A DNA stretch of 64,000 nucleotides from Geoalkalibacter halelectricus (lineage in GTDB: Bacteria; Desulfobacterota; Desulfuromonadia; Desulfuromonadales; Geoalkalibacteraceae). Location of the stretch: contig NZ_CP092109.1 of NCBI RefSeq assembly GCF_025263685.1, positions 2,047,001 to 2,111,000 of the forward strand, in the 5' to 3' direction. A program made the position numbers and the translations under genes. The notes under the pieces are model-generated. The model saw only the letters and a program-made list of their open reading frames with translations, did not search any database and was not told where the DNA came from. Positions 54,144 to 62,677 of this stretch are shown one piece after another. Position 1 is the first letter of the stretch. The number at the start of each line of letters is the position of its first letter.

Positions 54144-54734
54144 ATGAGGCGATTGAAGCTGTTTTTGGGCGCGTTGGTTTTTGTTTTGGGTATGAGCGGG
54201 GCCGCATGGGGGCTCTGGATCGATGAAGTCGATTTAGAAAATGTCTCGCTTTCGGGCGAGGGTGTTTTCACTTGGAACCATGCCCTGCCCGAAGGGTTTT
54301 CCGTTCCGCCCTACACCGTGCACAGCGCATTTTTGGAGATCACCGCGATCAGGGCGGCCGATGGTAACGACGATGTTTCCTGGATTTCTGGAGATGTCAC
54401 AACCTTTCTGGCCTCTCTCAATGGTCCGACAGGGAACAGCAATAACAATAATCTGCCGGCCAATTCCTATGGCACCGACATCGACCTCCTTGACTTTGAG
54501 GTGTTTGTCTCCTGGGTGGTCGGGGATGTTCTTCAATTTTCCATCGACTATGTGCATGAGGGCTATCGCCTTCCCATGACACTTGTTTCCTCGGTTTTCA
54601 CTCTCGACTATAGTGATTTGTCCGGCGTCACCAATCCTCCGGCACCGGTGCCCGAGCCTTCGACATTGCTGCTCCTCGGCGGCGGGCTGGCGGGGCTGTT
54701 CGTGGCTCGGATGAGGAGAAAAGCAAGGAAGTAA
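54144..54734 (+). CDS. PEP-CTERM anchored exported protein
   Basis: The 196-residue precursor has an N-terminal signal peptide (LKLFLGALVFVLGMSGAAWG), a beta-rich, asparagine-containing body and a C-terminal sorting signal: VPEPSTLLLLGGGLAGLFVARMRRKARK, i.e. VPEP, a helix and a basic tail. Such proteins are processed by an exosortase and linked to exopolysaccharide or biofilm matrix. No exosortase is in this window. ATG 54144 has GGAG eight bases upstream. The body matches no named domain. Confidence 0.92.
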   Translation: MRRLKLFLGALVFVLGMSGAAWGLWIDEVDLENVSLSGEGVFTWNHALPEGFSVPPYTVHSAFLEITAIRAADGNDDVSWISGDVTTFLASLNGPTGNSNNNNLPANSYGTDIDLLDFEVFVSWVVGDVLQFSIDYVHEGYRLPMTLVSSVFTLDYSDLSGVTNPPAPVPEPSTLLLLGGGLAGLFVARMRRKARK

Positions 54735-54773
54735 CAGAAAGGCCACATCTTTCGCTGATAGGCTGAATAAAAA

Positions 54774-54812
54774 ACGGCGGCGGGGTTGCGTGAACCCGTC
54801 GCCGTTTTTTTT
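54774..54812 (+). terminator. Intrinsic terminator after PEP-CTERM gene
   Basis: ACGGCGGCGGGGTT and AACCCGTCGCCGT form a nearly perfect stem around a GCGTG loop, followed by eight T residues. Confidence 0.88.
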
Positions 54813-54870
54813 ATGCAGACCCCAGACTGTCGGAAAACTTTACATGCCCCCATAAGTGGGGATGCATAAA

Positions 54871-57867
54871 TCAAAATTCCTCGTGCAATTGGCGGTTCAG
54901 CGCATCGGTCAGTTGGTCATAGTAGATGGGCTTGGTGAGAAACTCATCCATGCCGGCAGCCAGACAGCGCTCGCGGTCCTCGTCGAAGGCGCCGGCGGTC
55001 AGGGCGATGATGGGCAGGCGCGGCCGGTTGTTTTCCTGCTCCCAGGCGCGGATGCGCGCGGTGGCCTCAAGGCCGTCCATGACGGGCATCTGGCAGTCCA
55101 TCAGCACCAGGCTGGGTGCCTGCCCGCCGCGAATGAGTTCCAAGGCCTGCGCGCCGTCATCAGCATGTATGATCTCCAAACCTAGTTTTTTCAGCATGCC
55201 CGCCAGCAGTTTGTGGTTGATCTGATTGTCGTCCACCACCAGAATTTTTTCGCCGTCAAAAGAACGCAGCGGCTGTTTCTCCTCGCCGCGCTCCGGCGCG
55301 GCGGGGTTGTGCATCCGGGCAAGGTCGCCCGCCTCGTCGGCGCGGGCGCGCACGCTGAACCAGAAGGTCGAGCCGCGCGTGGGCGAACTTTCCACGCCCA
55401 CCTCTCCGCCGAGCAGAGCGGCCAGGCTGCGCACGATGGAAAGCCCCAGCCCCGAGCCGCTGTGGCGGCGGGTATCCGAATCGTCGATCTGGCTGAAGGG
55501 CCGAAACAGCTTGTCCCGCTGGTGCTCGGCAATGCCCGGGCCGGTATCGCTGACCTCGAAGCGCAGGAAAAAGGTGTCGTCGTCTCCCGGGTGGGCGCGG
55601 CCCGCGACGCCGATGACGCCGCGCTCGGTGAACTTGACGGCGTTGCTGATCAGGTTGGAGAGCATCTGGCGCAGCCGCAGGGGATCGCTGCAAAAGACCT
55701 GGGAGTCCTGGCCATGCCAGCTTACCTCAAGTCTCAGACCCTGTTCACGGGCCGCCGGGGCGAACAAGGCCGCGGTGTCCTCAAGCAGCTGCGCGGGGCG
55801 AAACGGGAGGTCCTTTATTTCCAGCCTGCCCGCCTCGACCTTGGAGAGGTCGAGAATATCGTTGAGCAGGGCCAGCAAAATGTTACCGGAATCCAGGATG
55901 GTGCGCGCCGACTCGAGCCGCAGGCTTGGAGAAATGTCGGCGTCCATGAGCGTCTGGGCCATGCCCAGGATGCCGTTGAGGGGGGTGCGAATTTCGTGGG
56001 ACATGGTGGCCAGAAAGCGGCTTTTGGCGCGGTTGGCGGCCTCGGCGGCGGATTTGGCCTGACGTAATTCGGCTTCCTGGCGCTTGCGGGTGCTGATGTC
56101 GAGAAACAGCGTGGCGAACTGCCCGGGTTGGGGGGCGTAGGCCGTGACTTCGAAATATTTCTCCAAGGTGCCGCTGTAGCTTTCGAACAGCCGCGGCTGC
56201 CCGGTGAGCGCCACCTCACCATAGATCTGGATCCACTCCGGCTCGGTGCCGGGTAGAACCTCAAGCACCCGCCGCCCGATCAGAGCGTCGCTCCTGAGAC
56301 CGGTGATTTTTTCAAAGGCCGGGTTGACTTGCAGGAAGCGGTAATCCTGGGGCCGACCCTGATCATCGAGCAGGATTTCATGGACGGCAAAGCCCACCGT
56401 CATGTTGTCAAAGAGGTTGCGGTAATTGCGCTCGCTGGCGCGCAGCGCCTGCTCGGCGAGCTTTTGTTCGGTGATGTCCTGCACGATGCCGCGCGAGAGC
56501 AGCGGGGTGCCGTCGGCGGCGAAAAAGCTCTTGCAGCGTTCATGCACATGCTTGATACGACCGTCGGCCATGCGCAAGCGGTGGGTGATCTCGTAGGGGC
56601 GCCGCTCGGCCAGGGAGCGGGTGTAGGCCTGATGTACCAGTTCGCGATCCTCGGGATGGATGGCGTCGAGAAAGGCTTCATAGGAGGCGGAAAAACGTGT
56701 CGGGTCGATCTCGAAGATGGCGAAAATTTCCCGTGACCAGTGCAGGCGGTTGGTGCGCAGGTCGAGTTCCCAGTTGCCGAGGCGGGCAGTCTGCTGCGCT
56801 TCGGTGAGCAGCGCCTCGCTGTGGGTGAGGGCCGCCTGGGCGGCCTGCATGCGGCGTCGACTGAGGATCAGCACAATCAGCAGCAAGGTGCCGATGGTGG
56901 CGCTGACGGCCAGAAGAATTAGCACTCCACCGTGTTTTTCCCGGATGTCGTACCAGGTGAATTGGGGGGATGCGTCAAAGGGGGGCAGGCGCAAACTTTC
57001 GAGGAGATCACGCACCGGCTCGTAATTGTAGGGGATGGTGAAGCCCTGGATGCCCAGGGCCTGGGCGATCTCTCCGCCGTGGGGCAGCCCGAGCAGAGCC
57101 GCTGCGAAGCGCGCGGCCAAGGCATCATCGACATGGGGCAGGGCGGCGACGGGCCACTCGGGATAGAGCGGCGTGGACACCTGATGGGGAAAGTCGGGCA
57201 GGTCTTGCCGGTTGAGAACGCGAAGACTACCCGGTTTGACCCGGCCCTCCCTGAGCAGTGCTTCATAGAGACCGCTACGCACGAAAGCGGCATCGGCGCG
57301 CCTCTCGATTAGTACCTCGACCGCGAGGTCATGCGGCATCCCGGTTTCAATGATTCGTACCTGCTCGGGCATGCGCAAACCGGCCTGAACCAGGCTATGG
57401 GCCTGCATCTGATAGCCGCCCAGGGACAATTTGCTCGGCACGGCGATGCGCTTGCCCCGCAGATCGGCAAGGCTGCGCGGACTTTCATCCTCCGCGCGCA
57501 CGAGGATGACGCCGGCGAATCCTGTGACTGGTGTGCCTTCTACGAGGTTGATCTGGCCGACGAGTGGTGACGAAAGCTCTTCACGATGAGCGATGAGCAC
57601 GTAATGGGCGGGATTGGTGAAAACCAGATCGATCTGCCCCTGCCGCACCGCTTCATCAAGTCCTGGGTAGTCAAAAAATTTAAATCGTACTCTGACTTCA
57701 GGAAGCTGCTCGCTCAGATAATCCGCCAGCGGCTGCCAGCGAGCCTCGACCTGCTCGGCCGGGCGAAAGGCGAGAACGCCGAAGGTCAGACTCTGCACGG
57801 CCCATGCCGACGCGGTGGGGGCGAGGAGCAAGGCAAGGGCGAGCAGGGTGCGAAAGAAGGTTTTCAT
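54871..57867 (-). CDS. PhnD-domain PAS hybrid histidine kinase
   Basis: The 998-residue membrane sensor starts with a signal-like segment and a periplasmic PhnD/phosphonate-binding-protein domain (about 24-290: LTFGVLAFRPAEQVEARWQPLADYL, DLVFTNPAHYV). A membrane helix is at about 314-336. Two PAS domains (about 350-480 and 480-595), a HisKA domain (His624 in ATMSHEIRTPLNG), an ATPase domain (SNAVKFTERG, DTGPGIAEH, SGLGLSIV) and a receiver (Asp924 in VLMDCQMPVMDG) follow. ATG 57867 is used; an extension to 58005 is not supported. The ligand is unknown. Confidence 0.92.
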   Translation of the reverse strand: MKTFFRTLLALALLLAPTASAWAVQSLTFGVLAFRPAEQVEARWQPLADYLSEQLPEVRVRFKFFDYPGLDEAVRQGQIDLVFTNPAHYVLIAHREELSSPLVGQINLVEGTPVTGFAGVILVRAEDESPRSLADLRGKRIAVPSKLSLGGYQMQAHSLVQAGLRMPEQVRIIETGMPHDLAVEVLIERRADAAFVRSGLYEALLREGRVKPGSLRVLNRQDLPDFPHQVSTPLYPEWPVAALPHVDDALAARFAAALLGLPHGGEIAQALGIQGFTIPYNYEPVRDLLESLRLPPFDASPQFTWYDIREKHGGVLILLAVSATIGTLLLIVLILSRRRMQAAQAALTHSEALLTEAQQTARLGNWELDLRTNRLHWSREIFAIFEIDPTRFSASYEAFLDAIHPEDRELVHQAYTRSLAERRPYEITHRLRMADGRIKHVHERCKSFFAADGTPLLSRGIVQDITEQKLAEQALRASERNYRNLFDNMTVGFAVHEILLDDQGRPQDYRFLQVNPAFEKITGLRSDALIGRRVLEVLPGTEPEWIQIYGEVALTGQPRLFESYSGTLEKYFEVTAYAPQPGQFATLFLDISTRKRQEAELRQAKSAAEAANRAKSRFLATMSHEIRTPLNGILGMAQTLMDADISPSLRLESARTILDSGNILLALLNDILDLSKVEAGRLEIKDLPFRPAQLLEDTAALFAPAAREQGLRLEVSWHGQDSQVFCSDPLRLRQMLSNLISNAVKFTERGVIGVAGRAHPGDDDTFFLRFEVSDTGPGIAEHQRDKLFRPFSQIDDSDTRRHSGSGLGLSIVRSLAALLGGEVGVESSPTRGSTFWFSVRARADEAGDLARMHNPAAPERGEEKQPLRSFDGEKILVVDDNQINHKLLAGMLKKLGLEIIHADDGAQALELIRGGQAPSLVLMDCQMPVMDGLEATARIRAWEQENNRPRLPIIALTAGAFDEDRERCLAAGMDEFLTKPIYYDQLTDALNRQLHEEF

Positions 57868-58077
57868 AGGCCTTGATGAGCAGATGGCTTTCGTGGGTGA
57901 GGGCACCAAGGTTTTTTTGTGCAAGGATTGCGCCGCAGAGCGACTGCCTGCGCGCGGAATCACCGCTTCCTGTGCGCAGGCGGCCCGTCGACAACAAAAG
58001 GCCATCCTTTAGAAGGCGGGCGAGTCGTCGTCGGATTTTTGACTATGGGCAAAAGGGTTTTTCTTCGCCCCAGAGTC

Positions 58078-58824
58078 TCAGCCGTCCCGGCCGATGCGCG
58101 GCAGCAGGCGGATTTCCTCGCTATCCTGTTTTTGCAGTTGGGCATTTCCGGGTGCGTGCACTGGGCGGCCGTCGCGGTCGAGCACGGTGTTGTCGTCGAG
58201 GATTACCAGGCCGAGGCGCTCCATGACATCTTGGCGGTACTGTTGCTGCTGCTTGATTTTTTTCTGCCGCAGCACGAAGTTGAGGATCAGCCACGCCAGA
58301 ATGCACGCCGCCACCGTCCCCAGCAGGGTGGTGAAGGTGAGCAGGAAGTAGCGCGCGGTGGTCTCCCCGGCGCGCGCCAGGTAGAGGGCGATCAAATCCA
58401 TGTTGTAGCCGATCCAGCAGGCGGCGAGCAGCAGCAGCAGGCTCAACAAGAAAGGCATCTGCTGGATCAGGGACAGAAACCTTGCTCCCTTTCCGTCCGC
58501 GGGTGGGGCGGGTCGCTCCTCGGGTTCGGCATGCAGGGGAGCTTGCAGAAGGTAGCGGTTGAAGGTCAAAACGATGATGGCAAACACAAACGTCAAGGCC
58601 AGGGGGGCGGCGAAAGAGGCAAAAATGTAGGCTTTCCAGGGAAACTGCTTATCCGCCGAGGCCAGCCCGCTGACGAAGCAGACGAAAAAGATCAGGCCCT
58701 CGACCACCACCACGGTGATCAGGTAATTGGTGAAGAAAGTTTTGAGTTCCGCGCCCTGAAAGAGCCCGCCGAGGCCGGGGGCTCGCGGGTTGGTTTGGGA
58801 ACTGTCCTGGGAGGGGTGCTCCAT
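58078..58824 (-). CDS. Hypothetical four-helix membrane protein
   Basis: The 248-residue protein has four hydrophobic helices: ITVVVVEGLIFFVCFVSGLAS, IFASFAAPLALTFVFAIIVL, FLLSLLLLLAACWIGYNMDL and FLLTFTTLLGTVAACILAWLI. The end is cytoplasmic, polar and contains VMERLGLVILDDNTVLDRDGR, which could be a small folded unit. I do not recognise a family. It lies between the hybrid kinase and the L,D-transpeptidase on the same strand, with gaps of about 80 bp and 210 bp, so shared transcription is possible but not shown. Confidence 0.7.
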   Translation of the reverse strand: MEHPSQDSSQTNPRAPGLGGLFQGAELKTFFTNYLITVVVVEGLIFFVCFVSGLASADKQFPWKAYIFASFAAPLALTFVFAIIVLTFNRYLLQAPLHAEPEERPAPPADGKGARFLSLIQQMPFLLSLLLLLAACWIGYNMDLIALYLARAGETTARYFLLTFTTLLGTVAACILAWLILNFVLRQKKIKQQQQYRQDVMERLGLVILDDNTVLDRDGRPVHAPGNAQLQKQDSEEIRLLPRIGRDG

Positions 58825-58906
58825 GGATGTGAATTCTCCCCGCGTGAAAGGTTGCGCACCAATGTGCGCGATTCGCGGCCAATTATAGCCTGAGGGGAGA
58901 GATTTT

Positions 58907-59431
58907 TTAAGGATAAATTTCGATGGGGGTATGATCGGCGACGAGTTGCCAGATTTCTTCCATGTCCTCGTTGCGCACCGCGATGCAGCCCTCGGTCCAG
59001 TCCAGGCCCACGAAGAGTTCCGGGGCGCGACGGTACTGGTTGGGGATGCCGTGAATCATGATGTGCCCGCCGGGGGGGCGCCCCAGGTGCCGGGCCCGTT
59101 CACGGTCGCGGTCGTTGGGGTAGGAGATGTGGATGGATTTGTGAAAGCGGCTTTGGGGATTGCGCCAGTCGAGATAGTAGCGGCCTTCCGGGGTGCGGCC
59201 GTCGCCCTTGTACATTTTGTGGCCGACGGGGTTGGAGCCCAGGGAGATGTCGTAGCTGCGAAACACCTGGCCGTTGCTGACCAGATGAAGTTTGCGGTCG
59301 CCCTTTTCCACAATCACCAGATCGGCGGTGGTTATCAGGCGCGCTGCGGCGCTCTCGGGCAGGGCGAGGCAGATCAGCAGGACGAGAAGAGTCGGCCACC
59401 AGGCCGTCGCGGTCATCTTCATGGGGATCAC
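58907..59431 (-). CDS. L,D-transpeptidase (YkuD family)
   Basis: This 174-residue exported enzyme has a signal peptide (LLVLLICLALPESAAA, cleavage near 30) and a YkuD domain: ADLVIVEKGDRKLHLVSNG, TPEGRYYLDWRNPQS, HIMIHGIPN (His127) and the nucleophile in DWTEGCIAVRN (Cys149). These enzymes make 3-3 crosslinks in peptidoglycan or attach lipoproteins. The catalytic residues are intact. A shorter in-frame ATG at residue 4 is possible. Confidence 0.92.
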   Translation of the reverse strand: MIPMKMTATAWWPTLLVLLICLALPESAAARLITTADLVIVEKGDRKLHLVSNGQVFRSYDISLGSNPVGHKMYKGDGRTPEGRYYLDWRNPQSRFHKSIHISYPNDRDRERARHLGRPPGGHIMIHGIPNQYRRAPELFVGLDWTEGCIAVRNEDMEEIWQLVADHTPIEIYP

Positions 59432-59949
59432 CTGGTTGGAAACGGTTCATGATGAATCTAGCAAATCTTGTTCCACTTGCCAAGTGCCTGATAAAAAAAA
59501 TCGTAACTGGTCGGCATAGGGGCGCACCTCCCATGACAAGCGGCAATGGGTGGCTGCAACTCCACACCGGACGAATGAATCCAAAAAATCTTGGTCTCTC
59601 TAAGCCCCGACCCGGTTTGGCCAAAAAGCGCAAGCGAGTGGGCAATTAGCGCTCCAGGTCCGCTCGCGGCGGGGCGGTGTCGGCGTTCGGGCGCGCGGCG
59701 AGACAAAATCCCGACAGCATGCATTGCATCGCCGCGAGTGTTTAATGTATAACCTGAATCCGTGAGATCCAACCGGGCAAGAGCGCAAGTCATTGACCTG
59801 CCTAAGCATTCAAAAAATCACCGATGAACCTATGGGTGCACCTCAGATTTTTTGAAACACTTATTCAGGCCAAGCACTTACACTCTTTTCCCGCCCGGAC
59901 CTCACGGATCCAGGTATAAGGAAGCATTTAAAAAGAGGGAGTTTTTGCC
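59432..59949. other. Intergenic region upstream of the UbiD-family gene
   Basis: About 518 bp separate the divergent L,D-transpeptidase and UbiD-family genes. No coding frame was convincing and no repeat was found. The promoters of both genes must lie here; GTATAAC near 59748 is a possible -10 box. Confidence 0.35.
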
Positions 59950-61791
59950 ATGGGTTATCGCAATTTGCAGGAATGTGTCGCGGATCTGGAGCGCAGCCAC
60001 CAGTTGCGCCGCATCAACGTGGAGGTCGATCCCGATCAAGAAATCGGCATCATTCAACGGCGGGTTTACGCCGCCGGTGGTCCGGCGTTGCTGTTCAAGC
60101 ATCCCAAGGGGTGCCGCTTTCCCATGCTCGGCAACCTGTTCGGCACCCTCGAGCGCACCCGCTATATATTTCGCGACACCTTGGAGCAGGTGCGGCTGCT
60201 GGTCGATACCAAACGCGATCCGCGCAGCCTGCTGCAGAGCCCCGGCAATCTCTGGCGCGTTCCCCTGGCCGCGCGCCTGCTGCTGCCCAAGCGCGTCGAA
60301 CGCGGGCCGATTCTGGCGCAGCGCACCACCCTGTCGCAGTTGCCGCAGCTCAAGTCCTGGCCCCTGGACGGCGGCGCCTTCGTCACCCTGCCCCTGGTCT
60401 ACAGTGAGAGTCCGGCGCGCCCCGGGTTGCGCCACGGCAATCTCGGCATGTACCGGGTGCAGATCTCCGGCGGCAGCTATGCCCAAGATCGCGAGGCGGG
60501 GCTGCATTATCAGATTCACCGCGGCATCGGCGCCCATCACGCCGAAGCCCTGGAGCGCGGCGAGTCCCTGCGCGTCAACGTCTTCGTCGGCGGCCCACCG
60601 GCGCTCAGCGTCGCCGGGGTGATGCCCCTGCCCGAGGGGATGCCCGAACTCTCCTTCGCCGGGCTGCTCGGCGGTCGGCGTCTGGAGATGGTCAGGGCCG
60701 CCAACAACCTGCCCATGCCGGCGGAGGCCGATTTCGTCATCTCCGGTACCGTCGATCCGCGCCGTACCCTGCCCGAGGGACCGTTCGGCGATCATCTCGG
60801 CTACTACAGCCTGGAGCATGAGTTTCCCGTGCTGCGCGTCGACACCGTGCATCATCGCAACGACGCCATCTGGCCCTTCACCACCGTCGGGCGGCCGCCG
60901 CAGGAGGACACCACCTTCGGTGCGTTTATCCATGAGTTGAGCGGTCCGCTGATCCCCGAGGTGTTGCCCGGCGTGCATGCGGTGCACGCCGTGGATGCCG
61001 CGGGCGTGCATCCGCTGCTGCTGGCGGTGGGCAGCGAGCGCTATGTGCCCTACGCCGAACAGCGCCGGCCCATGGAACTGTTGACCCTGGCCAACGCGAT
61101 TCTCGGTCAGGGCCAGTTGTCCTTGGCCAAATACCTGTTCATCATCGCCCGCGAGGACGCCCCGGCGCTTGATATCCACGACATCGGCGCCTTCTTGCGG
61201 CATGTTCTTGAGCGGGTCGATTGGCGCGAGGATCTGCATTTCCACACCCGCACTACCATCGACACCCTGGATTACAGCGGTCATGGCTTCAATGCCGGCT
61301 CCAAGGTGGTGGTGGCCGCCGCCGGCCCGGCGCGGCGCACGCTGCCCGTCGAATTGGACAGCGACCTGGCGCTGCCGCCGGGATTTGGCCAGGCGCGCCT
61401 GGTGCTGCCCGGGGTGCTGGCCGTGCAGGGGCCGCCGCACCGGGGCGAGCGGGGCAGGGAGGCCGCGGATATGGCCGAGTTCTGCGCCTTTTACGATGCT
61501 CAGGCGTCCATCAATCGTTTTCCGTTGGTGGTGGTGGTCGACGACAGCGAGTTTGTCGCCCGCACCCTCAACAACTTTCTCTGGACGGTGTTCACCCGCT
61601 CCAATCCGGCCGCCGACATCCACGGCATCGGCGCCTTCGTCGCCGCCAAGCACTGGGGGTGCACCGGCAGCTTGGTGATCGACGCGCGCGCTAAGAATCA
61701 CCACCCCCCGGATTTGGAGGAAGACCCCGACGCGGTGCGCCGCGTCGAGGATCTGGCCGCCCAGGGCGGGCCGCTGCACGGCTTGTTTTAG
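59950..61791 (+). CDS. UbiD-family decarboxylase, probably MqnL-type
   Basis: The 613-residue protein belongs to the prenyl-FMN-dependent UbiD family. LPEGPFGDHLGYYSLEHEFPVL carries the E-x-P-F-G-D-H motif, and the region around it is conserved. At over 600 residues it is longer than UbiD (about 490) and matches the menaquinone decarboxylase (MqnL/SCO4490-like) group of the futalosine pathway. GAGGGAG lies upstream of ATG. No UbiX-like prenyltransferase is nearby. The menaquinone role is inferred from length and lineage. Confidence 0.8.
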   Translation: MGYRNLQECVADLERSHQLRRINVEVDPDQEIGIIQRRVYAAGGPALLFKHPKGCRFPMLGNLFGTLERTRYIFRDTLEQVRLLVDTKRDPRSLLQSPGNLWRVPLAARLLLPKRVERGPILAQRTTLSQLPQLKSWPLDGGAFVTLPLVYSESPARPGLRHGNLGMYRVQISGGSYAQDREAGLHYQIHRGIGAHHAEALERGESLRVNVFVGGPPALSVAGVMPLPEGMPELSFAGLLGGRRLEMVRAANNLPMPAEADFVISGTVDPRRTLPEGPFGDHLGYYSLEHEFPVLRVDTVHHRNDAIWPFTTVGRPPQEDTTFGAFIHELSGPLIPEVLPGVHAVHAVDAAGVHPLLLAVGSERYVPYAEQRRPMELLTLANAILGQGQLSLAKYLFIIAREDAPALDIHDIGAFLRHVLERVDWREDLHFHTRTTIDTLDYSGHGFNAGSKVVVAAAGPARRTLPVELDSDLALPPGFGQARLVLPGVLAVQGPPHRGERGREAADMAEFCAFYDAQASINRFPLVVVVDDSEFVARTLNNFLWTVFTRSNPAADIHGIGAFVAAKHWGCTGSLVIDARAKNHHPPDLEEDPDAVRRVEDLAAQGGPLHGLF

Positions 61792-61897
61792 GAAACGCTC
61801 TTTGCGGGGCGCGCGTTCATTAATTGCGCCCCTGCGCTGGGACGGTTATAATTCGACTCGGTCGTGTGCACTCTTTGGTCGGGGAGGGGACGCTCTG
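61792..61897. other. Spacer with inverted repeat after UbiD-family gene
   Basis: GGGGCGC (61806-61812) can pair with GCGCCCC (61825-61831); no T run follows, so it is a weak terminator candidate. Nothing else is evident before the palindromic element. Confidence 0.3.
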
Positions 61898-62066
61898 CTA
61901 GGAGGCTGTCGGATTATCCGGGCCGAAGCGAAAATTTGGATATTTGAGTCCGGATTTTGGCTCCTTTGAGAGTGCATAGCCGTAGCTACGTACCGAAAAG
62001 TAGCCGGAATCCGGACCAAACAGCCGGATTTGCAGCCGGCTCATGGGTAGTCCGACAGCCTCCTAG
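61898..62066. mobile_element. 169-bp palindromic MITE-like element, copy 3
   Basis: The element starts and ends with CTAG inside inverted repeats of GGAGGCTGTCGG type. It is exactly the length of the other two copies and differs from copy 2 at about five positions. It lies between the UbiD-family and DUF3024 genes in a non-coding stretch. Confidence 0.9.
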
Positions 62067-62214
62067 TTTGCTGGTAAGGGCCGCCCTGTCTGCTGCATGA
62101 TCCGCAAAGCCGAGGGCAACCCGGTTCTGCGACCCTTATCTGCGCACCACCTTGTTCCGGCCGGGTTGCCCCCGGTTTGAGCACCCCCCCGAGGCATGGA
62201 TCAGGAGAATGCCC

Positions 62215-62559
62215 ATGGAATTGCCTGAGCTTGTGCGCAAATGCGCTGAAAAAGAACTTTTTTCATATTGTGAAGGCAAGGTGCCTCCCTGCTTCCGCAA
62301 TGAGGTGCGGGTCAGCTTTTGCATCGATGGGGAAGCGGTGACCCTTTTTGAGGAGCGCATCACCCTGGCCAATCCAGCCGACTGGAGTTCGCGCCCGGTG
62401 GCGCAGTTTCGTTTCCAGCCCGAACTCAACCAATGGTCACTGCACTATCCAGTCAGTCGCGACTGCTGGCGGCTCTATCTCAACGCCGGTCCCACCCTCA
62501 ACCTGAAGAACCTGCTGCGGGCGGTGGATGAGGATCCCTTTCAATCGTTCTGGCAATAA
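62215..62559 (+). CDS. DUF3024 family protein
   Basis: The 114-residue product has the DUF3024 pattern: RNEVRVSFCIDGEAVTLFEERITLA, then PVAQFRFQPELNQWSLHYPVSRDCWRLY and a closing AVDEDPFQSFWQ. The fold is a small beta-rich domain of unknown role. ATG 62215 has AGGAG seven bases upstream; ATG 62209 is too close to it, and the frame from 62152 lacks a ribosome site. Three cysteines occur (FSYCEGKVPPCF, SFCID). Confidence 0.8.
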   Translation: MELPELVRKCAEKELFSYCEGKVPPCFRNEVRVSFCIDGEAVTLFEERITLANPADWSSRPVAQFRFQPELNQWSLHYPVSRDCWRLYLNAGPTLNLKNLLRAVDEDPFQSFWQ

Positions 62560-62677
62560 GTTGTTTTTTCGCTGTTTCGTTTTCAGCCCATGAACCGCCG
62601 GGGCGGTTAAGACGCTTTCCGCCTGCATGTTATTTAAGGGGGGGCAGCCCCGGCTTCACGTTATGTCCTGGTGTCCC

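Noticed and set aside
59458-59793. A 111-codon frame in the gap before the UbiD-family gene
   Set aside because: No ribosome site, no family resemblance and atypical composition; treated as non-coding.
59902-61779. Minus-strand frame of about 620 codons opposite the UbiD-family gene
   Set aside because: Same GC-driven antisense effect; composition is unlike a real protein.
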